This document shows, one piece after another, positions 24,209 to 30,700 of a DNA stretch of 37,155 nucleotides. The DNA comes from Ardenticatenaceae bacterium (lineage in GTDB: Bacteria > Chloroflexota > Anaerolineae > Promineifilales > Promineifilaceae): assembly GCA_030065875.1 (NCBI GenBank), contig JASJCR010000054.1:1-37155 (forward strand), given 5' to 3'. Numbering within the stretch: the stretch's first letter is position 1; the number at the start of each line of letters is the position of its first letter. The notes beneath the pieces were generated by a model, which worked only from the letters and a program-made list of their open reading frames with translations, was not told the origin of the DNA and ran no database searches. A program made the translations under genes and the position numbers.

Positions 24209-25651
24209 ATGAATTACCCTTCTGATGGCTTTGTTGCCGTCGTCAAACGCGATTGCCCAACCTGCTCGATGGTTGTTCCCGTCCTGCGTGATTTGGTTAA
24301 CCGCCAGGTGTCCCTAATCACTGTTACCCAGGATGACCCCACATTTCCCTCAGATTTACCCCAGGTCATTGATGATACGACTCTGGAACGCTCATTTCAC
24401 TGGCAGATAGAAACCGTCCCCACGGTCATGAAAATAAAAAACGGCCGGGAGACCGACCGCATTGTGGGCTGGCACCGCCAGGAGTGGGAGACTTTTATGG
24501 GCCAAAGCGATTTGGGTCAGGAGCTTATCCCCATGAAGCCGGGGTGTGGGGCCAAAAACGTTGAGCCGGGTATCGCTGAAGAATTGGCCATTTTGTACGG
24601 CGACACCGGCATGACCGCCCGTCACGTCCGGCTGGGTGAATTTGAAGATGATATTGAAGCGTGTTTTGCTCGCGGCTGGAGTGACGGTCTGCCGGTTGTG
24701 CCCCCCACCGCGGTGCGGGTGTACCGGATGCTGCAGGGCACCACGCGCCGGCCGGATGAAATTATCGGGGTGATGCCTCCGAATCTAGCTCCGGTTAACG
24801 TTGAAAAGGTGGCCGTTAACGCGGTGATGGCCGGCTGCAAGCCGGAATATATGCCGGTCGTGCTGGCCGCCGTTGAAGCGGCGTGTGAAGATCCCTTTAA
24901 CATGCATGGTATTTTGGCTACCACCTATCATGTGGGTCCCGTGGTGGTGGTCAATGGCCCCGTGACCGAACGCATCAATATGAACAGCGGCATCAACGCT
25001 CTGGGGCAGGGCAATCGAGCCAACGCCACGATCGGCCGGGCACTGCAGCTGGTCGTGCGCAATGTTGGCGGGGGTGTACCGGGTGAAATCGACCGGGCCG
25101 CTCAGGGGAATCCGGGCAAATACACCTTCTGTTTTGCAGAGCGTGAGCACGATACCGAGTGGGAGCCACTGGCCGCTCAACTGGGGGTTGAATCGGGTAA
25201 GTCGGCCGTGACTTTGTTTTGCGGCAGCGGCGTTTATCCAATTATGGATCAAATCTCGCGCACTCCGGAATCGCTGGCGCGCTCATTTGCCATGACCCTG
25301 CGCACCGTATGCCACGCCAAATACGCCATCGTTGCCGACGCCATGCTGGCCGTCAGCCCGGAACACACCCGGGTGTTTGAGCAGGCTGGCTGGTCAAAAC
25401 AGCGACTGCTGCAAGAGCTGGAGCAGCTGCTGCTGATGCCCACTGCGCCGCTGGCCCGCGGGGTTGACGGCAATGACGAAGGGATGCCGGATTTTGTGCT
25501 GGGCGCACCGGCTTTGCCCAAATTCCGGCCGGGCGGCTTGCTGATTGTCCGCGTCGGTGGTAATGCCGGTATGTTTTCCTCAGTGATTGCCGGCTGGCCG
25601 GCCAGCGGGGCAACGGGTAGCGTGCCGGTGACGAGAGAAGTTAGAAGTTAA
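24209..25651 (+). CDS. Thioredoxin-fold protein with large C-terminal domain, partner of the UGSC selenoprotein
   Basis: A 480-residue cytosolic-looking protein (no signal peptide). Residues 1-~105 have a thioredoxin-like fold with redox motif C16-P-T-C19 and the expected cis-proline at TV-P71-T. Residues ~145-475 form a second domain that I do not recognise by name. Notable motifs there are GWSDGLPVVPPT, NVEKVAVNAVMAGCKPEY, NSGINALGQGNRANATIGRALQL, GQP-like QGNPGKYTFCFAERE and LFCGSGVYP. From memory, similar domains occur beside or fused to UGSC-type proteins; I could not check this. The reaction is unknown, but a dithiol domain next to a selenol protein suggests electron transfer between them. 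The start at 24209 has AAAGGA upstream and lies about 45 nt after a plausible promoter. Confidence 0.75.
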   Translation: MNYPSDGFVAVVKRDCPTCSMVVPVLRDLVNRQVSLITVTQDDPTFPSDLPQVIDDTTLERSFHWQIETVPTVMKIKNGRETDRIVGWHRQEWETFMGQSDLGQELIPMKPGCGAKNVEPGIAEELAILYGDTGMTARHVRLGEFEDDIEACFARGWSDGLPVVPPTAVRVYRMLQGTTRRPDEIIGVMPPNLAPVNVEKVAVNAVMAGCKPEYMPVVLAAVEAACEDPFNMHGILATTYHVGPVVVVNGPVTERINMNSGINALGQGNRANATIGRALQLVVRNVGGGVPGEIDRAAQGNPGKYTFCFAEREHDTEWEPLAAQLGVESGKSAVTLFCGSGVYPIMDQISRTPESLARSFAMTLRTVCHAKYAIVADAMLAVSPEHTRVFEQAGWSKQRLLQELEQLLLMPTAPLARGVDGNDEGMPDFVLGAPALPKFRPGGLLIVRVGGNAGMFSSVIAGWPASGATGSVPVTREVRS

Positions 25652-25815
25652 AAGCACGCTGCTGCGCAGCTTAATAGCTCGGCCTGGCGGCCTCCCAGCG
25701 ATCAGCTCGGCGCTGACGCGCCTTTCAGCAGTTGGCTGAAGGCCAAAAGCCGCGCAGCGGCGCGCTAAAGGCTAAGAGGTGCGTAGCACCGAGCTGACAG
25801 GCCCGCAGGGCCGAG
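25652..25815. repeat. GNA-triloop hairpin cluster between the two redox genes
   Basis: Members of the same mini-hairpin family as the 110-bp array: GCCGC-GCA-GCGGC, GGTGC-GTA-GCACC and GGCCC-GCA-GGGCC with GAGCT/GCTAA tails, plus decayed or inverted ones. They lie in the 187-bp gap inside what looks like one operon and would be transcribed. Confidence 0.75.
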
Positions 25816-25838
25816 CTCATTATCTATCAGGAGAAATT

Positions 25839-26354
25839 ATGACCATCTTAATTGACCCAACCGCTGAACAAAAACCGGCTGTGCGGGAGCGGCTGCCTCG
25901 GCCGCGCGATTTGGCCGGGCTAACCATCGGCCTGCTTGACATCTCAAAGCTGCGCGGTGACGTTTTTTTGAACGAGCTGGAAGCGAATTTGTCTGAACGG
26001 GGATTGACCGTCAAGCGGTATAAAAAGCCCACGTTTGCCCGACCTGCACCGGTTGAGCTGCAGCAGAAAATGGTAGCGGAATGTGACGTGGTGATAGAAG
26101 CCCTGGCCGATTGAGGATCATGCACGACGTGCAGTGTGCACGACATCACCAATTTGGAAGAGCGGGGGATACCGGCCGCATTTATTGCCTCAACCGAGTT
26201 TATCGATGCGGCTGAGGCGCAGAGCCGCGCTTTGGGGTTTGAACCGGCCCGCGTTTTTGTCCCTCATCCTATTCAGGACCGCACCGATGATGAAATCCGG
26301 GTGTTGGCCCGTGCGGCCCTGGAGGAGATTTTGGCCGCGGTGAGTGAAGGTTGA
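25839..26354 (+). CDS. UGSC-motif selenoprotein (in-frame TGA read as selenocysteine)
   Basis: One reading frame of 171 residues, interrupted only by TGA at 26112-26114 (codon 92). Read as selenocysteine, the motif is U92-G-S-C95-T-T-C98, the hallmark for which UGSC proteins are named. The frame continues uninterrupted to a TAG/TGA-class stop (TGA at 26352-26354), with coherent protein on both sides: GLTIGLLDISKLRGDVFLNEL before, HDITNLEERGIPAAFIASTEFIDAA and FVPHPIQDRTDDE after. The ATG at 25839 has an AGGAGA Shine-Dalgarno. The frame is open upstream to 25779, but that part lies in hairpin repeats. Probably a small redox enzyme working with the upstream thioredoxin-fold protein; substrate unknown. 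If TGA were a true stop, the product would end at 91 residues, just before the active site. Sec-insertion genes are not in this window. Confidence 0.85.
26112..26144 (+). promoter_or_regulatory. Bacterial SECIS-like element
   Basis: Starting at the UGA codon. The best hairpin is CGTGCA-GTG-TGCACG (stem 26128-26133 / 26137-26142), with its apical loop beginning with G, 20 nt after the UGA. This fits the known bacterial SECIS pattern of a small apical loop with an early G at about 16-37 nt. A competing hairpin, TGCAC-GAC-GTGCA (26121-26133), overlaps it. Confidence 0.65.
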
Positions 26355-26366
26355 GCCGGGCTCTGG

Positions 26367-26428
26367 AGAGTTCAAAAGTCTTGGGAGGATTTTCCCAAAA
26401 AAGCAGATCGTACAGACTTTTGAACTCT
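26367..26428. repeat. 15-bp inverted repeat, copy 1
   Basis: Arms AGAGTTCAAAAGTCT (26367-26381) and AGACTTTTGAACTCT (26414-26428) are perfectly complementary, with an inner hairpin TTGGGA/TCCCAA. It follows the selenoprotein stop and could help end that transcript, though no T-tract is present. A relative lies after the next gene. Confidence 0.8.
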
Positions 26429-26470
26429 GTTTGGCCGCGGATGACGAAGAGGTGATGCCACCTGAAAAAC

Positions 26471-26479
26471 TGCTATAAT
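26471..26479 (+). promoter_or_regulatory. Extended -10 promoter
   Basis: TGC-TATAAT, a consensus -10 box with the TGn extension that can replace a -35. It would drive the zinc-ribbon gene with a leader of about 185 nt. Confidence 0.45.
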
Positions 26480-26669
26480 GGAGCCGTAATCAGTCGTGCC
26501 TGCAAATTAGGTGCCACCTATTGAGCTTGAGCAAACACATTCAATTTCATACCTTAAAATGGAAAACCGCATGGAATACCAGTGGATTGGTGAAATCCTC
26601 GTGGTTTACCTATTTCAGTAAGCCCTTATTGTTATGTAAAGTAAATATGGTGAGTAAGGAGGGACATTG

Positions 26670-27116
26670 ATGGTAACCTGTGAGAGGTGTCACACACCGA
26701 TTCCGGCCGGAAGCAAAGCGGTGCGCGCCCGTCGCGGCAGTGGTCAAACCGCCACAATCTGCACCACCTGCGCGGCCGAACTGCGCAGCAAGGGCCGGGT
26801 AAAACCGCCACCGCAACAGATAACTCAAAAGGCCGCTGCCGAACCAGTTAAAGCGAATAATGAAGATTCTGGGACCAGGTGGTACAAAACGTTGGGCGGC
26901 GGATTTGTGTTTCTGGCTGGAGCCATATTGCTATACTTTCAGCTTTCTGGCCTGGAAGCAGGAACCGTATCAAGAGTGCGCGTACCTTGGCCAATCGTAT
27001 TTGTCTATCAAATGTTTGGTTTATGGGGTGTGGTTTCCTGCTTTGGCGTTTTTGCCCTTATTTTCTTTGGTTGGGGGATCGCCCAGTTGTTTGGTGAATT
27101 GGGGAGGGGAAGTTGA
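26670..27116 (+). CDS. Small zinc-ribbon membrane protein of unknown function
   Basis: A 148-residue protein that I do not recognise. The N-terminus holds a four-cysteine zinc-ribbon pattern, C4-x2-C7 and C31-x2-C34, with basic residues between the pairs. A Pro/Gln/Ala linker follows, then two hydrophobic regions (about 71-90 and 103-142) that would give two or three membrane spans, so the ribbon probably faces the cytosol. The ATG at 26670 is chosen over a TTG one codon earlier; AAGGAGG lies 7 nt upstream. It stands alone between two related 15-bp inverted repeats. Confidence 0.7.
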   Translation: MVTCERCHTPIPAGSKAVRARRGSGQTATICTTCAAELRSKGRVKPPPQQITQKAAAEPVKANNEDSGTRWYKTLGGGFVFLAGAILLYFQLSGLEAGTVSRVRVPWPIVFVYQMFGLWGVVSCFGVFALIFFGWGIAQLFGELGRGS

Positions 27117-27151
27117 TGCTCTATGGTCCTCTGAAGACTGCTAACCTTTCT

Positions 27152-27211
27152 AGACTTCAAAGGTCTGAAACGCTTCCTCTTTGGAGAAGAGCCGTAAGAC
27201 CTTTGAAGTCT
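27152..27211. repeat. 15-bp inverted repeat, copy 2
   Basis: Arms AGACTTCAAAGGTCT (27152-27166) and AGACCTTTGAAGTCT (27197-27211), perfectly complementary. It shares the AGACTT/AAGTCT outer sequence with the copy at 26367-26428. Confidence 0.8.
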
Positions 27212-27227
27212 GGCAGAGTTACCCGTT

Positions 27228-27262
27228 GATCATTGATCATTGAGTATTGATTATTGACCATT
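27228..27262. repeat. Five GATCATT-type heptamers overlapping a stop codon
   Basis: GATCATT, GATCATT, GAGTATT, GATTATT, GACCATT. The array runs into the last three codons and stop codon of the lipoprotein gene on the minus strand. Confidence 0.8.
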
Positions 27263-28588
27263 TTTTAGAGCTTCATAAACCGGCCGCTGGCTCCCATCTG
27301 GCCGCAGAATGCTGTACGCTGACTCGGAAAAATCGGTGCCAAAGGTAGGCGCGAAGTTGAGATTCCACAAAATCATCGGTCCCAGGGCCGGGTCAACCGC
27401 CCCAATTTCCAGCGCTCGCAGAGTGTACCCTGCCTGCTGGGTTTCGTTGACATAACGCATAAACTCGGCGCCAAGAACCGGTTCCGCACCAAAACCGTCG
27501 GTTGTGCCCCAGCCAAATTCGGTTGACCACAGCTGCTTGACGGTGATGTCGACGCCTGCACCCTGCAAGATCACTTTGTAATCCTCAATCGTTTCCAAAA
27601 AGAAGAAGCTGGGGTGATCGTTATGAGATAAAACCCCATCGGCCGGCTGGTCCAGGGTGCTGTCGGGTGGATTGCCCCATCCATAAGGATGAATGCCAAA
27701 CCCGTCCACGTGGTCGGCCAGACCGGCCGCCATCGCCTGCTGCAGATACACTCGATCATCGATGGCGGTTATCCCGTCGTTGATACCGGTTGGAGCCGGT
27801 GCTCCGCTGATAATTAGGGCGGCCGGATCAGCCGTACGCACGGCCGCAGCCCCCACGGCCACGAGCCGAGTAAATTCACTGCCGCTCAACGTGGCCCCGT
27901 TCCATTCACGCTGCAAATTCCCTTCGTTCCACAGCTCATAAACATCAACGCGCCCCTGATAGCGCGAAGCCAGCAGCGCTAGAAAATTGGCAAAGCGGGC
28001 ATAATCGCCGGGCGGGCCGTCCATTTCGGTGGTCGGCCGCGACCATTCCGGGGCTTTGGCAACCCCCAACATAATATTTAGACCGGCTTCATCGGCCGCC
28101 TGGACGAGCTGATCGAGCTCGTAAAATAGGTTTTCATCGTAAACGCCGGGCTGCGGCTCAAACACTTTCCATGACACCTGAGTTTTGACCCAGCTGGAGC
28201 GGGTTTCCCCTAGCTGAGCAATAATCAAAGCCAGATCTTCGCGATGCAGGTGGATTTGCAGGCCAAAACCGGCGCGGGGAGGGAGGGGTGTTGGGAGTTG
28301 GGTGTCAGGTATTGGAGGCTGGGTGGTAGGGGTTGGGGTGGTTGGTGTAGGGGTTGGGGTGGAAGGTGTAGGGATTAAGGTGGTGGGTGTAGGGGTTGGG
28401 GCAGAATTTGTGGGGGCTGGGGCCAGGGGTGACGATAAGGTCGGGACAAAGGTCGGCGTTACGCCATCCGAACCGGCCACGGGAATGGACGCGGTAGATG
28501 AAACGCAGCCACTGCTGAGCAATAGAATAACGATGATCAGAAAGCCCCCCACTTTCTTGGCGTGGGGGATTAAATTAGAGGGAGGCAT
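27251..28588 (-). CDS. Glycoside-hydrolase-like lipoprotein (TIM-barrel, clan-A type)
   Basis: A 445-residue exported protein. The N-terminal hydrophobic segment ends in LLSSGC, a probable lipobox with C28, so the protein is likely lipid-anchored. Residues ~45-105 form a Pro/Thr-rich linker with a 7-residue period. The rest resembles retaining (beta/alpha)8 glycosidases of the GH5/GH39 kind: the acid/base motif is YELWNEGNL and the probable nucleophile is the Glu of LWSTEFGWGT. The sugar substrate is unknown and the catalytic assignment is by motif only. The start overlaps the end of pepF by 14 nt on the same strand, which suggests translational coupling. The C-terminal codons run into a heptamer repeat. 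Confidence 0.78.
   Translation of the reverse strand: MPPSNLIPHAKKVGGFLIIVILLLSSGCVSSTASIPVAGSDGVTPTFVPTLSSPLAPAPTNSAPTPTPTTLIPTPSTPTPTPTTPTPTTQPPIPDTQLPTPLPPRAGFGLQIHLHREDLALIIAQLGETRSSWVKTQVSWKVFEPQPGVYDENLFYELDQLVQAADEAGLNIMLGVAKAPEWSRPTTEMDGPPGDYARFANFLALLASRYQGRVDVYELWNEGNLQREWNGATLSGSEFTRLVAVGAAAVRTADPAALIISGAPAPTGINDGITAIDDRVYLQQAMAAGLADHVDGFGIHPYGWGNPPDSTLDQPADGVLSHNDHPSFFFLETIEDYKVILQGAGVDITVKQLWSTEFGWGTTDGFGAEPVLGAEFMRYVNETQQAGYTLRALEIGAVDPALGPMILWNLNFAPTFGTDFSESAYSILRPDGSQRPVYEALKNGQ
28290..28412 (-). repeat. Heptamer array encoding the Pro/Thr linker
   Basis: Plus-strand units such as GGGGTTG, GGTGTAG and GGTGGAA at mostly 7-bp spacing, read in frame on the minus strand as 7-residue repeats (PTPTPTT, LIPTPST, PTPTPTT). 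The DNA resembles the GGGTGTT arrays found in spacers at 30441 and 35796. Confidence 0.65.
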
Positions 28589-30392
28589 CTGTCAGCTCAC
28601 CCAGGCGATCGACATATTCAGCCAGAACGGCAAACGCCTTTTCAACCGGTTCTGGAGAGGTCATGTCGACCCCGGCTAATTTGAGCACGTCAAGCGGATA
28701 CATCGAGCCGCCGGCTTTCAGAAAGTTGACATAATCTTTAGCGGCCTGGGCACCGCCCTTTCTAACCCGATCCGCCAGAGCGTGGGCTCCGGATATGCCG
28801 GTGGCATATTGATAGACGTAAAAGTTGCTGTACATGTGCGTATGAAACTCCGCCCAGGTGATTCCCACGCGATCTTCATTTATTTTGAGCTCATCTCCAT
28901 ACCCTTCCCGGAAGAGATCGGCCACCAGCTTGTTGAGATCTTTAGCCGGCAGGGCCTGCCCTCTTTCTGTCCGCTGGTGAATTTCCAGCTCAAAGCGGGC
29001 CAGGGTGGGCATAATGAAGAAGTAGCGGTGGAAATTTGACATCGCTTCTTCGATTAAGGTAATCAGGAAATCGCGGTCGTCGTGGGTGTCAAAGAGGTAA
29101 GCTCGCACCAAAGCCTGATTAAAGTTTGAGGCTACCTCGGCCGCAAACAGGCCGTAATTGGTATAGCTCACGATCTCCTGATTTTGACGGGTGTAGTAAG
29201 AATGCAGCGAATGACCCAATTCATGCGCCAGGGTGCTCATTCCCTGTAAATCGGGGGTGAAGCTCATCATGATAAAGGGGTGAGTGCCTTTGGAGCCGGA
29301 TGAAAAAGCCCCCATGCGCTTTCCCTGATTGGGCAGGACATCAACCCAGCGCTCCTGCAGGCAGCCTCGTTTTAATATGTCTACATATTCATCGCCCAAC
29401 GGGGCCATCCCGGCCGCAATCATCTCCACAGCTTCTTCATAGGTGACGACCGGTGGATTGGCGCTCAGGGGGGCTTTGATATCATATTCGTATAGTTCCG
29501 AGTAACCGAGGGCCTGCCGCCGGATACGCCAATATTTGTGCCACGTCGGCAGATTTTTCTTGTAGGTTTCGATGAGGTTGTGGAACACTTCAACCGGTAT
29601 ATGATTGCTCGACAGGGCGGCTGTCAGCGAGTCGGGGTAGCGGCGGGCGCGGGCGATAAAGACATCGCGTTTGATCCCCGCAGTGAGGGCGTTGGCCATC
29701 GTGTTTTGAAACGCCAGGTGCGCATCCGCATAATTTTCATAGGCGGTGCGGCGCACCTCACGGTCGGTGTGAGCCACCAGCGCCCGAATCGTGCTTTGTG
29801 AAACGGGGTACTCCTGCCCATCGCTGCCTATCGCCGGTTGAAACGGCAGCTCACCGTTGGCCAAAATGCTGTGGGTGGCGTTGGCCGTCCCAAACACGTC
29901 GCTGGTCATCCCCAAAATTTCTTCGATTTCAGCGGAGCGCACGTGGGCCTGCTCTTTTTCGATGCGTTCAAACGAATGGGCATAGTCTGCCAGGCGCGGT
30001 TCCTGGGTCATCCATTCGCGGAGGGTATCAAAACCGATAGCGATGAGCTCCGGCTGGATAAAGGCCAGGGTGGCTACCATTTGACCATACAAACCGCGTG
30101 TGCGATCTGACTGAGCCAGCGCTTCCTGATCGTTGGTGTTGGTGTTGGCCGGGAGCCGGCCGTAGACAAAAATTTTTCCCAGGTTAATTTGGGTGGTGTT
30201 GGTTAATTCAAGGCAGTCAGCCAGGACGGCCGGGCTTTCATTTAACCTGCCTTTAAACTTTTCAATTTGCCCCAGCTGCCGAATCAGCTGTTCGGTGGCC
30301 GCTTCCCATGCGGACTCATCGGCAAAAATTGAGGCTAAATCCCAGGTGTATTTCTCAGGTATGTCGCTGCGCGCGGGTAGAGTTGTGGTCAT
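28575..30392 (-). CDS. pepF: Oligoendopeptidase F (M3 family)
   Basis: A 605-residue zinc metallopeptidase that degrades short peptides in the cytosol. The zinc motif HELGH is in MSTLAHELGHSLHSYY, followed by the family's FAAEVASNFNQALV (third ligand Glu). The N-terminal PEKYTWDLASIFADESAWE start and the C-terminal YQYATGISGAHALADRV region also match PepF. Its length is normal for PepF (about 600). The start at 30392 has AAGGAG with 8-nt spacing. It is first in a two-gene unit with the overlapping lipoprotein gene; the functional link between them is not obvious. Confidence 0.95.
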   Translation of the reverse strand: MTTTLPARSDIPEKYTWDLASIFADESAWEAATEQLIRQLGQIEKFKGRLNESPAVLADCLELTNTTQINLGKIFVYGRLPANTNTNDQEALAQSDRTRGLYGQMVATLAFIQPELIAIGFDTLREWMTQEPRLADYAHSFERIEKEQAHVRSAEIEEILGMTSDVFGTANATHSILANGELPFQPAIGSDGQEYPVSQSTIRALVAHTDREVRRTAYENYADAHLAFQNTMANALTAGIKRDVFIARARRYPDSLTAALSSNHIPVEVFHNLIETYKKNLPTWHKYWRIRRQALGYSELYEYDIKAPLSANPPVVTYEEAVEMIAAGMAPLGDEYVDILKRGCLQERWVDVLPNQGKRMGAFSSGSKGTHPFIMMSFTPDLQGMSTLAHELGHSLHSYYTRQNQEIVSYTNYGLFAAEVASNFNQALVRAYLFDTHDDRDFLITLIEEAMSNFHRYFFIMPTLARFELEIHQRTERGQALPAKDLNKLVADLFREGYGDELKINEDRVGITWAEFHTHMYSNFYVYQYATGISGAHALADRVRKGGAQAAKDYVNFLKAGGSMYPLDVLKLAGVDMTSPEPVEKAFAVLAEYVDRLGELTDASL

Positions 30393-30440
30393 TCTGGTGC
30401 TCCTTGGCTGTTGATGATAGGGGGTAGTTTACCATGATTG

Positions 30441-30496
30441 GGTGATGGGTGATGGGTGGTGGGTGAAAGGTGAAAGGTGAAGGGTGAAAGGTGATG
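30441..30496. repeat. Eight GGTGANN heptamers
   Basis: Exact 7-bp period: GGTGATG twice, GGTGGTG, GGTGAAA twice, GGTGAAG, GGTGAAA, GGTGATG. It lies in the divergent spacer between pepF and fumC. Confidence 0.88.
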
Positions 30497-30549
30497 GTTA
30501 TTTGTGTATTAGTTATTAGTTTATTGGTATAGCTACATTGAGGTTCAAT

Positions 30550-30612
30550 CGTAAATCGTATCTCGTATTTCGTACTTCGTATCTCGTATTTCGTATTTCG
30601 TATTTCGTCAAT
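30550..30612. repeat. Nine CGTATTT-type heptamers
   Basis: CGTAAAT, CGTATCT, CGTATTT, CGTACTT, CGTATCT, three CGTATTT, CGTCAAT. Its first unit equals the unit of the long array at the window's right end. The spacer 30393-30700 contains no gene. Confidence 0.88.
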
Positions 30613-30621
30613 GGATCGCTA

Positions 30622-30650
30622 TTAACGGGAATGAACAGGTATGCTAAAAT
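30622..30650 (+). promoter_or_regulatory. Possible fumC promoter
   Basis: -35 TTAACG (4 of 6), a 17-bp spacer and -10 TAAAAT (5 of 6), right after the heptamer array and about 50 nt before the fumC start. Confidence 0.4.
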
Positions 30651-30700
30651 ATTTGCCAGGAGGGAGATCGATCAAAACCTAAACAATCCAGGAGTTTAAA

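Larger units (their letters stand above)
26355..26669. other. Spacer with inverted repeat and promoter
   Basis: Contains a 15-bp perfect inverted repeat and an extended -10 promoter (both listed separately). A 20-codon ORF at 26559-26621 (MENRMEYQW...) has no Shine-Dalgarno, and I do not count it as a gene. The ribosome binding site of the next gene, AAGGAGG, is at its end. Confidence 0.5.

Noticed and set aside
25839..26114. Short conventional ORF ending at TGA (or a pseudogene with a nonsense mutation)
   Set aside because: The same frame continues without another stop for 79 codons, the TGA falls exactly on the U of a UGSC motif, and a SECIS-like hairpin follows, so recoding explains it better than a mutation.
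26559..26621. 20-codon leader peptide ahead of the zinc-ribbon gene
   Set aside because: No Shine-Dalgarno, no run of regulatory codons and no adjacent terminator/antiterminator pair.
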